Source of the DNA: an uncultured Flavobacteriales bacterium
GTDB lineage: Bacteria; Bacteroidota; Bacteroidia; Flavobacteriales_G; Salibacteraceae
Assembly (NCBI GenBank): GCA_943788775.1
Contig: CALSRO010000005.1
Span: 1 to 64,000 of the forward strand
Direction of reading: 5' to 3'
DNA: 64,000 nucleotides
In this document: positions 53,911 to 62,734 of the stretch, piece by piece
Position numbering within the stretch: position 1 is the stretch's first letter
Layout of the letters: each line of letters opens with the position of its first letter
The notes under the pieces: model-generated
Seen by the model: only the letters and a program-made list of their open reading frames with translations
Told to the model about the DNA's origin: nothing
The model's database searches: none
Translations under genes and position numbers: made by a program

Positions 53911-54588
53911 AGTAGAATAGAAGTTTGGGATGGTGGAAAAATCACAGAAATAGCAGATCAATTTGAACGTTTCCGTAATGAAGGGAAGATCTATTTCGCT
54001 TCATCTTCCTTTCAAACACATAGTTTGCCGATGCTGCATATCATTAGTAACGTAGCGCCAGAAACACCCATATATTTCATTCAAACTGGATTCCATTTTC
54101 CCGAAACACTGGCATTTCGGGATCAAATTGGAGAAGAGGGTGGGTTGAATATTCTGAATATTGAGTCACACGCTTCAAAGATTCAACAGAGGAATAGCAT
54201 TGGTAACTTCTATTTCACATCTGATCCAGATTATTGTTGTTTTTTGAACAAAACACAGCCGATGCAACCCTTGCTCGAGCGTTTCGATGTTTGGATAAAC
54301 GGAGTCAGGGCAGACCAAAATGCGAACAGAAAACAGTTGAAGGTGATTGAGCGAACACCTCAAGGTGGTATGCGATTTCATCCCATGCTGCAATGGTCAA
54401 AACAAGAAATTTGGAAGTATATCGTAGATCATAAACTGCCGAGACATCCACTGGATTCAAAGGGCTATTCCAGCATTGGATGTGAACCATGTACTGTAAA
54501 ACCAAGCTTGACCGATGAACGGGGAGGAAGATGGCTTGGGCAAAGTAAAACCGAGTGTGGTTTACACACCGAATTAGTGAGTAAGTAA
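53911..54588 (+). CDS. cysH: Adenylylsulfate (APS/PAPS) reductase family protein; start codon unclear
   Basis: Reduces adenylylsulfate to sulfite in assimilatory sulfate reduction. The reading frame is open from 53911, and the pyrophosphate-loop (IYFASSSFQTHSLPMLHIIS) is encoded upstream of and across the first canonical initiator, TTG at 54025, so the true start must be earlier. No ATG, GTG or TTG exists in 53911-54024, leaving ATA/ATC or a damaged start. [4Fe-4S] ligands of APS-type reductases are visible as DYCCFLNKTQP and GCEPCT; the catalytic Cys is in KTECGLHTE. It overlaps the epimerase gene by 1 nt. No other sulfate genes are nearby. Confidence 0.8.
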   Translation, partial: SRIEVWDGGKITEIADQFERFRNEGKIYFASSSFQTHSLPMLHIISNVAPETPIYFIQTGFHFPETLAFRDQIGEEGGLNILNIESHASKIQQRNSIGNFYFTSDPDYCCFLNKTQPMQPLLERFDVWINGVRADQNANRKQLKVIERTPQGGMRFHPMLQWSKQEIWKYIVDHKLPRHPLDSKGYSSIGCEPCTVKPSLTDERGGRWLGQSKTECGLHTELVSK

Positions 54589-55502
54589 TGAAAGTATTGG
54601 TGACAGGTGGAGCTGGTTATGTTGGCACTTCACTGTGCGAAATACTCTTGGCTTCGGGTAAAGTGGACGAATTGACGGTGTTTGACAATTTAAGTCGGCA
54701 TAATTTCAATCTCTTTATTGGGCAGAACAAGCTTAATGGAAATATCAAGTTTGTGGAAGGTGATATTTTGGATAGCCGAAAACTAAGGAAGGCTGTGCAG
54801 GGTGTAGATGCTGTTATCCATTTGGCAGCAAAGGTGACCACACCATTTGCAGATCAAGATGCCCACCTTTTTGAACAGGTAAATCACTGGGGAACGGCCG
54901 AAGTGACTTATGCGGCTGAAGAAAGTGATGTTAAAAAACTCATTTACCTGAGTAGTGTTTCTGTATACGGATCGGGAGAATCAGCGAGGAGCATCGACTC
55001 AGAATTAAATCCAAAAACATTTTATGGCATTTCTAAAATGCGGGGTGAAGAGCATGTGCAGAGACTTTCAAGAAAGATGAAAACCCATGTGATTCGATGT
55101 GGAAATGTTTATGGATATAACAGAAGTATGCGCTTTGACGCGGTGATTAATAAGTTTTTGTTTGAGGCGAACTTTCATCAGAAAATAAATATCCATGGAG
55201 ACGGCCAACAACACCGACCTTTTGTTCATGTCAATACAGTGTGTGAAACCTTGATGAATGTATTATTCGAAGACGGGGAGAGCAGTATATCAAACCTGGT
55301 GGAGCACAATTACAGCATCAATGATATTGCAGAGGTATTGAAAGAATTATACCCCGAATTAGAGATGATCTTTATCAATAATAATATGCGTTTGCGCGAA
55401 TTAAAAATTGATGTTCAATCTGGGAATCTAGCTTCAGGGTTCGAAGAATTAGATGTGCTTCGCGAGCGCCTGGTGGTGTTTAAAAAGGAGTTTACTTTTT
55501 AA
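54588..55502 (+). CDS. NAD-dependent epimerase/dehydratase (extended SDR)
   Basis: A 304-residue nucleotide-sugar-type epimerase/dehydratase. Rossmann motif VTGGAGYVGTSLCEILLASG; catalytic YGISKMRGE (YxxxK) and YLSSVSVYG. The C-terminal part is a sugar-nucleotide binding region (NIHGDGQQHRPFVHVNTVCE). Substrate cannot be named. Its ATG overlaps the cysH stop (TAATG). It meets the oxidoreductase gene tail-to-tail with a 4-nt overlap. Confidence 0.88.
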   Translation: MKVLVTGGAGYVGTSLCEILLASGKVDELTVFDNLSRHNFNLFIGQNKLNGNIKFVEGDILDSRKLRKAVQGVDAVIHLAAKVTTPFADQDAHLFEQVNHWGTAEVTYAAEESDVKKLIYLSSVSVYGSGESARSIDSELNPKTFYGISKMRGEEHVQRLSRKMKTHVIRCGNVYGYNRSMRFDAVINKFLFEANFHQKINIHGDGQQHRPFVHVNTVCETLMNVLFEDGESSISNLVEHNYSINDIAEVLKELYPELEMIFINNNMRLRELKIDVQSGNLASGFEELDVLRERLVVFKKEFTF

Positions 55503-56527
55503 TCGTTCCATTTCACCACTACTTTTCCGATGGATCCTCGGCCCTCCAATCGGTCGTGGGCTTTCCCGATATCGTCTGCGGAATGAATAGAATCAACGGT
55601 GGGTTTTAAAATGCCTTTTTGATAGTGCGCATAAACTTCGTTGATGCACGTTTTCAAGTAGTTCGGCTTATTTTCTCCGATGCGAAGCATGTTCACCCCA
55701 ATCACAGCTTTGGATTTCATCAATAAACCGATGGGGTGCATGAATCCAAACCCAAAAGCGAGTTTGAGTTTGTCGATTATTCCTCCTTTGGAAGAACTCC
55801 ATTCACTCGCCCCAAACGTGATGATACGTCCACCTGACCCTACAATGGCCATGGTGCGTTTAAAGTTTGACCCACCAATGGGATCAAATGCAACATCTAT
55901 GCGCTTATCGGCAAGAATGGCCTTGATTTCAGTATCGAATTCATGGGTTTTGTAGTTGATCGCATGATCCACTCCTTGCGCTTTCAGGTATTTAAGCTTT
56001 TCGGGATTGCTCGCGGTGCCAAATACTTCGCATCCTTTCCATTTTGCGATCTGCACCAAAGCTGTGCCTACACCACCTGCGGCCGCGTGTACCAATACTC
56101 GATCGCCTTTTTGCAAATTGACCATCATGCACGCTGCATACCATGCGGTGCAATATTGTGTGGCAAGTGCCGTTGCTTCAGCTGGATTTGTCCCAGGAGC
56201 TAGCTTCACGACTCCCATGGCTTCCGTTGCACAGTACTCGGCATAGCCTCCAAACTGAGTAAATCCAATTACAAAGTCACCTGATTCAAAATCCGACACT
56301 TCGGAACCTACTTCGGTAATTTCACCAACTACTTCATATCCAAGAATGCAAGGCAATGCAGGCCGGTCGTTATAAAGTCCTTTGCGCGCCATGATGTCGG
56401 CATAGTTCAATCCGAAGTGACTCACTTTGATCAACACTTGGTTTGCACCACATTTGGGAGTTGGCAAATCTCGAAATTGAAATGCCTCGCTTGGATTTCC
56501 ATCCTTAATCAATACGATTGCCTTCAT
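55499..56527 (-). CDS. Zinc-type alcohol dehydrogenase-like quinone oxidoreductase (MDR family)
   Basis: A 342-residue medium-chain reductase. GroES-like N-terminus (CGANQVLIKVSHFGLNYADI) and NADPH-binding fold (VLVHAAAGGVGTALVQIAKW). No structural-zinc Cys cluster is visible, so it belongs to the quinone oxidoreductase/VAT-1-like branch. Last gene of the five-gene minus-strand run; its start overlaps the rsmI stop by 4 nt (ATGA). Confidence 0.88.
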   Translation of the reverse strand: MKAIVLIKDGNPSEAFQFRDLPTPKCGANQVLIKVSHFGLNYADIMARKGLYNDRPALPCILGYEVVGEITEVGSEVSDFESGDFVIGFTQFGGYAEYCATEAMGVVKLAPGTNPAEATALATQYCTAWYAACMMVNLQKGDRVLVHAAAGGVGTALVQIAKWKGCEVFGTASNPEKLKYLKAQGVDHAINYKTHEFDTEIKAILADKRIDVAFDPIGGSNFKRTMAIVGSGGRIITFGASEWSSSKGGIIDKLKLAFGFGFMHPIGLLMKSKAVIGVNMLRIGENKPNYLKTCINEVYAHYQKGILKPTVDSIHSADDIGKAHDRLEGRGSIGKVVVKWND

Positions 56528-57222
56528 TCTTTTTGCCTTTTATCAAATTGATTTTTGCCTTCAATAAGTAGGACAATTTCGCCCTTGTAGGCTGTTTGCT
56601 CACCGATCGCCAGCAACTCTAAAAGCGTTCCTCTGTGGTAGGTCTCAAACATTTTTGAAATCTCTCTGGCCACACAAGCCAAGCGATCCTCACCGAAGGT
56701 GGCCGCAGCTTCTTTCAATGCTTTATTAATGCGATGTGGCGATTCATACATGACCATGGTCTTCGTTTCTTCTGCCAATTCTTTCCAGAAGGTTTGTCGA
56801 CCTTTTTTCTGCGGTGGAAACCCTAGATAAACGTATTTCTCTGATGAAAAACCAGAGCCGACTAAAGCAGGAATAACCGCTGTTGCTCCTGGCAAAACTT
56901 CCACTTGTATTCCAGCTTCTATGCATGCGCGAACCAATAAAAACCCAGGGTCGCTGATACCCGGAGTTCCCGCATCCGTCACCAAGGCGTAGTGTGTCCC
57001 GGATAGCATATCAGCAACCAGACGATCCGTGACTTTGTGTTCGTTGTGTTGATGAAATGGTTGAAGCTTGTTGCTAATTCCATGATGAGCGAGCAGCTTG
57101 CCGCTGTGTCGAGTGTCTTCGCATAGGATGGCATCGACCTCGCTTAATGTCTTGATGGATCGCAATGTGATATCATCCAAATTGCCAATAGGCGTGGGAA
57201 CTAAAGTCAGTTTTCCAGCCAT
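56524..57222 (-). CDS. rsmI: 16S rRNA (cytidine1402-2'-O)-methyltransferase
   Basis: A 232-residue tetrapyrrole-methylase-fold enzyme that 2'-O-methylates C1402 in the ribosomal P site. Motifs: LVPTPIGNLDDITLRSIKTL, ILCEDTRHSGKLLAHHGI, VTDAGTPGISDPGFLLVRAC and VLPGATAVIPALVGSGF. Slightly shorter than E. coli RsmI but complete. It shares one base with the upstream gene stop and 4 nt with the downstream gene, in a tightly coupled operon. Confidence 0.95.
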   Translation of the reverse strand: MAGKLTLVPTPIGNLDDITLRSIKTLSEVDAILCEDTRHSGKLLAHHGISNKLQPFHQHNEHKVTDRLVADMLSGTHYALVTDAGTPGISDPGFLLVRACIEAGIQVEVLPGATAVIPALVGSGFSSEKYVYLGFPPQKKGRQTFWKELAEETKTMVMYESPHRINKALKEAAATFGEDRLACVAREISKMFETYHRGTLLELLAIGEQTAYKGEIVLLIEGKNQFDKRQKE

Positions 57223-57869
57223 TACAAAATTGATTTAAGTGCTGGCAAATAGCGAATGAATTCTCTAACACAACCATGACCGCCCTTGGCTTCTAATACA
57301 AAACTAGCCGCGGCTTTAATAGGGTTAGTCGCATCGGCTGGGCAGGCCGCAATTTCTACCTTACCAAACATTTTCAAATCGTTGATGTCATCGCCTATGT
57401 AACCGATTTGTTCCCAATCCAAGTCTATATCGACCAACCACTTTTCTGCGATCGTTATCTTAGGTTCTGCTCCCACATATACCCGCTTGATTCCGAACAT
57501 GTCAGCACGATTTTGAATAATCGCCTTATTGACTCCGGATGAAATGATACCGAACTCGATGCCGTGTTTCATTGCCTCCTTGATGGCCATTCCATCTTTT
57601 GTGTCAAAGCGTTTGAATTCTGCACCTTCTTCCGTGTAGAACATTCCGCCTTCTGTCATCACCCCATCTACATCTAAGAAAATGAATTTGATTCTATCCC
57701 ATGGCAATCGAGTGGCAGCCAGATTGAATTGCAGTAGATTTTCTAAGTTGACTCCTGCTTTTTCACAGAACGTTTCAAGCTGTGTAACACTCGGGTCATC
57801 GTTTATCAAACCTTTCAGATCTGAATTTTGATTCACTAGAAAAGCTATATTTTCTTGCAGTCTTGTCAT
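57222..57869 (-). CDS. KdsC-like HAD phosphatase
   Basis: A 215-residue protein. After a ~55-residue N-terminal extension it has a KdsC-type HAD C0 phosphatase: FIFLDVDGVMTEGGMFYTEE, DTKDGMAIKEAMKHGIEFG, FGIISSGVNKAIIQNRADMF and QIGYIGDDINDLKMF. In LPS synthesis KdsC removes phosphate from KDO-8-P; relatives act in other sialic/ulosonic acid routes. Its gene overlaps the DAHP-synthase gene by 4 nt and rsmI by 1 nt. The extension is not typical of KdsC, so the substrate is uncertain. Confidence 0.85.
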   Translation of the reverse strand: MTRLQENIAFLVNQNSDLKGLINDDPSVTQLETFCEKAGVNLENLLQFNLAATRLPWDRIKFIFLDVDGVMTEGGMFYTEEGAEFKRFDTKDGMAIKEAMKHGIEFGIISSGVNKAIIQNRADMFGIKRVYVGAEPKITIAEKWLVDIDLDWEQIGYIGDDINDLKMFGKVEIAACPADATNPIKAAASFVLEAKGGHGCVREFIRYLPALKSIL

Positions 57870-58864
57870 ACTAGATTCTTACCGACAGCCTCTGCCACTG
57901 GCTTAATGTCTTTCAATAACTGCTCAAATTGGTCGTGGTAGAGCTGCTGTGCAGCATCACTTTTCGCCACGGATGGGTCAGGATGAACCTCGACTAATAA
58001 TCCATCAATGCCCATTGCCACGCAAGCCTTGGAGAGATCTGAAATGCCGTATCGATAACCCAAAGCGTGCGAAGGATCTAAGATAATTGGCATGTTCGTG
58101 TTTTCTTTCAACCAAGCCACACCACATAAATCCAGCGTGAAGCGAGTCTTGGTTTCAAAGGTTCGAATGCCGCGTTCGCAAAGCATAACGTTCGGATTTC
58201 CACCGGAAAGCACAAATTCGGCAGCCTGAGCAAACTCTTGCAATGTAGTTCCAAATCCTCGCTTGATCAGTACTGGTTTTTGTGTTTTGGCACAAGCCCT
58301 CAAAATCCCGTGATCGTACATGCTCTTGGCGCCCACTTGAATCACATCGGCATGCTCAATCACGTGATCCACATGCGTGGCATCACGCACTTCACTCACG
58401 ATTGTAAAACCAAATTCATCGCGCATTTTGCTGAGCAATTTCAAGCCTTCTAATCCTAATCCTTGGAAACTATATGGTGATGTGCGGGGCTTATAGCATC
58501 CACCACGCAGCGCGGTGATTCCCATCCGCTTCATGAATTCAGCACTTTCACGAATCTGTGATTCAGATTCCACCGAACAAGGTCCAGCAATGACGATGGT
58601 GTTGTTGGTCTTTCCGCCAATGGTGACATCGCCCAATTGAATTTCCCGGGTTTCGCTCTTGTACGTTTTACTTCCGAGTTGAAGGTCACTGCTCATTGGC
58701 CAAAACTGATCGATGATGCTATCGAAACCTGTTGGTGGCTCCTGCATTTTTGATGGGGTCACCAGCACATGGTGTTCACCATTATAAAACAAAATCGACT
58801 GTGTGCTAACGGCCAGTTTATTCACTTCAGCCGCATCGGCATTCGCATGGGTGTGTATGATCAT
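57866..58864 (-). CDS. 3-deoxy-7-phosphoheptulonate (DAHP) synthase
   Basis: A 332-residue class I-beta enzyme joining PEP and erythrose 4-phosphate, first step of aromatic amino-acid synthesis. A ~75-residue N-terminal region precedes the TIM barrel, as in regulated DAHP synthases. Motifs: [38 protein letters not shown] (KPRTS marks DAHP synthase; KDO8P synthase has KxNRSS), [38 protein letters not shown] and [12 protein letters not shown]. Overlaps its neighbours by 4 nt on each side. Confidence 0.92.
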   Translation of the reverse strand: MIIHTHANADAAEVNKLAVSTQSILFYNGEHHVLVTPSKMQEPPTGFDSIIDQFWPMSSDLQLGSKTYKSETREIQLGDVTIGGKTNNTIVIAGPCSVESESQIRESAEFMKRMGITALRGGCYKPRTSPYSFQGLGLEGLKLLSKMRDEFGFTIVSEVRDATHVDHVIEHADVIQVGAKSMYDHGILRACAKTQKPVLIKRGFGTTLQEFAQAAEFVLSGGNPNVMLCERGIRTFETKTRFTLDLCGVAWLKENTNMPIILDPSHALGYRYGISDLSKACVAMGIDGLLVEVHPDPSVAKSDAAQQLYHDQFEQLLKDIKPVAEAVGKNLV

Positions 58865-59865
58865 AGTTCGCCTTTCACTAGGTTCAAGAAGGATACTACT
58901 CCTTTAATTTTATTGCTATCATCAACTACAGGAAGATAGTTGATGGGAAAATCGAATTCTTTTAAGAAAATCAACATGTCGGAAACGGTGGTCTGTTCAT
59001 TCACCGAAATGGGGGACTTATTCACCATATTATCCAAGGAGACCATTTGTGGGTGATCCACGTTTCTGAGCATTTCTCTGCGTAAATCCGCATTACTCAC
59101 AATTCCGTCCAGTTGTTGATCTTTCCCTTCTAAAATGCAAAAACCCAGCTTGGCATCTTCAATGCATTGCAATACCGATTTCAGATTTCGTTCAGAAGCA
59201 GAAACAATGGGGCTCTCCTCACGCAAGCGCATAAAATCACCTACTGAATAGTGACTGTCAATGTCGTGTGTTTTCAGATTCAAGAGAGCGGCACCAACAG
59301 GCTGGTCTTTGAAAAGGTACGAGCCTACCACGGAAGAATGGACGCCCATGTTTCTGAGAATGAAGCTCACCTCGGCATTGACTCCACCATCTACGTGCAC
59401 TAACTTTTTAGGATGGGCCTTTTTAAATTCTCGGATTTTCCGGAAGTTGATTTTATCGAACCTGCCGCCACTCTGACCTGGCGTGGTGGCCATCATCAAA
59501 ACGAAATCATACACAGCAAAATCATTGGCAATGGCACTTAGTGGAGTATCTGTGACGATGGATAGTCCCATTTTAGACGTGAGCCCTCCCTTGTACTGGT
59601 AGCCGTTTAAATCTTCAAATTGCAGTGTGACCAATTCGATGTTTAGCGCATTGATTTGGTCAAAATACTTTTCGGGCTCTGCCGTAATTAAGTGTAGGTC
59701 GATGGGTGTTGAACTGAACGTTCGAATTTCTTCAATATCGGCAAATACCTCAGGATTGTCGCGGCAATCGATGTGCAGGTAATCGATGCCGTGGGCATCT
59801 AAGTTTTGGACAATTTCTTTTAAACTTCCTTCCTTACTAGAATATACGCTTGCTGATATCTTCAT
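58861..59865 (-). CDS. Ribulose-phosphate 3-epimerase-like domain fused to a CBS pair
   Basis: A 334-residue fusion. Residues 1-205 resemble ribulose-5-phosphate 3-epimerase: the metal-ligand positions are kept in YLHIDCRDN (H and D), PIDLHLI (H) and LVHVDGGVN (D), and the phosphate loop is TTPGQSGGRF. Residues ~210-334 are two CBS motifs (FCILEGKDQQLDGIVSNADL and INYLPVVDDSNKIKGVVSFL), which usually bind adenine nucleotides. First gene of a coupled operon with DAHP synthase and a KdsC-like phosphatase. Classic RPE has no CBS domains; regulation of pentose-phosphate flow into DAHP is one reading. Confidence 0.85.
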   Translation of the reverse strand: MKISASVYSSKEGSLKEIVQNLDAHGIDYLHIDCRDNPEVFADIEEIRTFSSTPIDLHLITAEPEKYFDQINALNIELVTLQFEDLNGYQYKGGLTSKMGLSIVTDTPLSAIANDFAVYDFVLMMATTPGQSGGRFDKINFRKIREFKKAHPKKLVHVDGGVNAEVSFILRNMGVHSSVVGSYLFKDQPVGAALLNLKTHDIDSHYSVGDFMRLREESPIVSASERNLKSVLQCIEDAKLGFCILEGKDQQLDGIVSNADLRREMLRNVDHPQMVSLDNMVNKSPISVNEQTTVSDMLIFLKEFDFPINYLPVVDDSNKIKGVVSFLNLVKGEL

Positions 59866-59971
59866 TTTTTGAGCTTCGCGAAGGTATTGGTAATCCTATA
59901 ACCATTGATTTAAAAACTGCCGGGCAACTATTTTATGACTATTCACATCTATATCACCAGTTTTGCACCCA

Positions 59972-60505
59972 ATGACTGATGACGAGCTGATAGATAAGTG
60001 TTTGCAGGGGGATCAGAGGGCGCAAAAAGCGTTATTTGAAAAGTTTAGCCGAAAGATGATGTCCGTTTGTATGCGGTATGCACCTGATCGAGAACAAGCG
60101 GAAGATGTGTTGCAAGATGGTTTTGTCAAAGTATTCAACCATTTAGCCACGTTTAAGCGAGAAGGAAGTTTCGAAGGGTGGATTCGCAGAACAATGGTGA
60201 ATACTTCGCTTGATAATCTTCGTAAGAAGCGAGCGGATGTGATTGATGCGGACATCAGTGAAGCAGAGTATCTGGCTGGTTCGGATGAAAAGGTAGTAGG
60301 TAAAATGAGGGTAGAAGAATTAATGAAACTCATACAAGACATGCCGCCAGGATATCGAGCCGTGTTTAATATGTACGCCATAGAGGGGTATTCGCATCAA
60401 GAAATTGCGGATGAACTCGGAGTGACAGAAAGCACGTCAAAAACTCAGTTTCGAAAGGCGAGGACTTATTTAATGAACATAATAGGAGAAAGAGAAAATA
60501 TCTGA
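59972..60505 (+). CDS. ECF-type RNA polymerase sigma factor
   Basis: A 177-residue sigma-70 family protein. Region 2 (LFEKFSRKMMSVCMRYAPDR then EDVLQDGFVKVFNHLATFKR) and region 4 (MPPGYRAVFNMYAIEGYSHQ then EIADELGVTESTSKTQFRKA) are clear. I use the ATG at 59972; a TTG three codons upstream is also possible. It overlaps the next gene by 1 nt, and that gene encodes a membrane protein in the position of an anti-sigma factor. Confidence 0.93.
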   Translation: MTDDELIDKCLQGDQRAQKALFEKFSRKMMSVCMRYAPDREQAEDVLQDGFVKVFNHLATFKREGSFEGWIRRTMVNTSLDNLRKKRADVIDADISEAEYLAGSDEKVVGKMRVEELMKLIQDMPPGYRAVFNMYAIEGYSHQEIADELGVTESTSKTQFRKARTYLMNIIGERENI

Positions 60506-61464
60506 TGGAAAATAATCAGAATCATATCGAAGACATTTTTAGAGACGCTTTTGCGAATCACGAAATGGAAGTTAGCACCAAGGTTTGGGCGGGAGTGCAG
60601 TCAACCATGGCTGTGCAATCGGCTGCCAGCGCTGGAGCAGCATCAACCGTGATGTTTAAAGCAGCGGCTGTTGTTGGTTTATCTACGGTTGTGGCCATTG
60701 GCGCGGTGAATGAGGTCGCACTTCAATCGGCAGACCAGAAAACCAACGAAATTGTGGTGGTGGATGAGCGAGTTGAACCCGTTCAAACAGAATCTGAAAT
60801 AGCGAAAGTGGAGACTGAAACATGGGTTGTGGCAGAACCTAAATCTGTGGAGCAAGAAATGATAAATACTGTTCCTACGGATGTAGCAAAGGAAGCCTCC
60901 GTTACAGAAGTATCTTTCGAGGAACCCGAAGCAGAAATGAAATCGGATACCGAAATGGCGGATAACCAAGAAATTCCGGAATCTTCGGATAATTCACCCG
61001 AACCAAGAACTGAAAACACCTCGCCTTCAGTTGATAATGCTGAAAATAAAAGCGAGGAGTCTGGCACTGAGAAACCTAAGGCGGAGGATGCTAAACCTGA
61101 GCCGAAAGAGGATGAAGAGGATTCAGAGGTCACTCCTTCAAACGACAACGAAGAGAAGGTCTGTAGCATTGAGATGGATCACAAAGGAATGTCATTCATC
61201 AGCCCTGATGGCGATGGAACCAATGAGTGTTTTAGCCTAGAAGGTGCAGATCAAGCAGAGTCTTTCCACATTACTATCTGGTCTAAAGATGGAGACGAAT
61301 TGTTTCAAACATCTGATCCAAACTTCTCGTGGTGCGGAACGGATCGATTTGGAAATGTAGTTCCGAATAGAACCATGTGTTACTTCAAGATCGATGCCTT
61401 CGATGCCAATGGTGTTCAATACACCAAGTCGAACGCAAGGGGTTCCATCCAAATATTCCGATAG
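60505..61464 (+). CDS. Putative anti-sigma-like membrane protein with gliding-motility-type C-terminal domain
   Basis: A 319-residue protein coupled to the sigma gene (stop/start overlap). The short N-terminal cytosolic part (IEDIFRDAFANHEMEVSTKV) is followed by one membrane helix at ~50-68 (FKAAAVVGLSTVVAIGAVNE). A ~150-residue Glu/Pro/Ser-rich linker follows. The C-terminal ~90 residues resemble gliding-motility-associated/T9SS type B domains (MSFISPDGDGTNECFSLEG, HITIWSKDGDELF, then CYFKIDAFDANG). The N-terminal helix plus position suggests it holds the sigma factor at the membrane, but no classical anti-sigma domain is recognisable. Confidence 0.7.
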   Translation: MENNQNHIEDIFRDAFANHEMEVSTKVWAGVQSTMAVQSAASAGAASTVMFKAAAVVGLSTVVAIGAVNEVALQSADQKTNEIVVVDERVEPVQTESEIAKVETETWVVAEPKSVEQEMINTVPTDVAKEASVTEVSFEEPEAEMKSDTEMADNQEIPESSDNSPEPRTENTSPSVDNAENKSEESGTEKPKAEDAKPEPKEDEEDSEVTPSNDNEEKVCSIEMDHKGMSFISPDGDGTNECFSLEGADQAESFHITIWSKDGDELFQTSDPNFSWCGTDRFGNVVPNRTMCYFKIDAFDANGVQYTKSNARGSIQIFR

Positions 61465-61465
61465 G

Positions 61466-62734
61466 TTAAATTCCTGCTCTCATGAACTCTACCATGAGTT
61501 CAAACACCTCATCATATTTGGTGAGAGGCAAGTTCGCGGGTACATCATTGATGTCGTGATAGTGTTTGTAATCACCCATGGTGTAAACAAAAAAGCACGG
61601 CACTCCCATTTCATAGAAAGGATGATGATCGCTGTTCGCAGCAGGTCCGCGAGGTTTAACTACTTCTAACAATCCTAGTTCCATATTCAGAGAGCTGAGC
61701 TTTGCAAAATGCTCATCAAAGACTTTCCCATTTACCGCTGTGATGCCTTGTGCAGCGTCACCCATCAAATCCAAGTTCATTAAGAATTGAATGTCAGACA
61801 GTTCGATGAGACTGTTTTCCACGAAATATTTTGAACCCACCAAGCCGGCTTCTTCGCCTGCAAACCAAATGAAGATTACCTCCTGCTCCGGACGATTTTC
61901 TAAGTAATACTTATACAAATCCAGCAGCATGGCTGATCCACTCGCGTTGTCATTGGCTCCAGCGATATAGGTATCAGCACCCATGCGACCCAGGTGGTCT
62001 AAATGAGCCGTGAACACCATTGTACTATAGATGGTATCACTGGTTCCGGGTAGGGTGGCCATCACATTGACCGCATTATACTTGCTTTTAAAAAACTGAT
62101 CAACGGCCAGCTTAACGATTTTTATTTTTTTGGTTGCGTCCGATTTTGTGACTCGGAATATGGGCACACTCACGACCGATCTGCTTACGCTCCAAGTTAG
62201 TTTTTTGTCAGTTAAGATGATGTAAGCCTCGGCTTTCAGCGGATTTTTGTACACATCACCAATCAGGGTGGCGTAGTCCGTGTTTTCTTCGGCTATATCA
62301 AAAACGACCACTTTGCCTGTGAACTTTCCATCGGCCACCATAGAGAATAGCTTTTCTGCATTGTTGGCCCATTTGGGTTTGAATCGGATAGCTTCATATT
62401 CGCCTTTTTTGCCCGCTGATTTTGGATCGATAATGTAATCTGCACCGGGGGCTAGGGTGACGCCATTTACGGTCAACTCCATCGCTCCATCAAAAGTATT
62501 GACCCCCAATTCGAAGGGTTGAAATTCGACCGGTTGATCAATGCCCAATTCTTCAATTTGGCGCTTTATGAATTCAGCGGCCTTCGAATCTCCATTTTCA
62601 ACATAGCCTCTACCATGATATCGCGGGGCGCAAAGGGAGTCAATCATCGATTTCACGTAGGCTCGATCTTGTGAAAAGCTAAAATTGGAAAAGAAGGGAG
62701 CGCAGATACTCAGCGCGATCAATACATGTTTCAT
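61466..62734 (-). CDS. M28 family zinc aminopeptidase, exported
   Basis: A 422-residue protein with signal peptide MKHVLIALSICAPFFSNFSF. Residues ~100-220 hold a PA-like insert. The M28 core has zinc ligands in FTAHLDHLGRMG, GANDNASGSAMLL, IWFAGEEAGLVGSKYF, FLMNLDLMGD and NSDHHPFYEMGVPCFF. It likely removes N-terminal amino acids from peptides outside the cytoplasm. Its ATG overlaps the stop of the upstream coiled-coil gene by 4 nt. Confidence 0.92.
   Translation of the reverse strand: MKHVLIALSICAPFFSNFSFSQDRAYVKSMIDSLCAPRYHGRGYVENGDSKAAEFIKRQIEELGIDQPVEFQPFELGVNTFDGAMELTVNGVTLAPGADYIIDPKSAGKKGEYEAIRFKPKWANNAEKLFSMVADGKFTGKVVVFDIAEENTDYATLIGDVYKNPLKAEAYIILTDKKLTWSVSRSVVSVPIFRVTKSDATKKIKIVKLAVDQFFKSKYNAVNVMATLPGTSDTIYSTMVFTAHLDHLGRMGADTYIAGANDNASGSAMLLDLYKYYLENRPEQEVIFIWFAGEEAGLVGSKYFVENSLIELSDIQFLMNLDLMGDAAQGITAVNGKVFDEHFAKLSSLNMELGLLEVVKPRGPAANSDHHPFYEMGVPCFFVYTMGDYKHYHDINDVPANLPLTKYDEVFELMVEFMRAGI

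Noticed and set aside
57222-59865. Standard KDO biosynthesis operon
   Set aside because: The synthase has the DAHP-type KPRTS motif and the isomerase position is filled by an RPE-type barrel, not a SIS-domain KdsD.
60679-61169. Antisense frames within the anti-sigma-like gene
   Set aside because: They arise from the low-complexity Glu/Pro linker read on the opposite strand.
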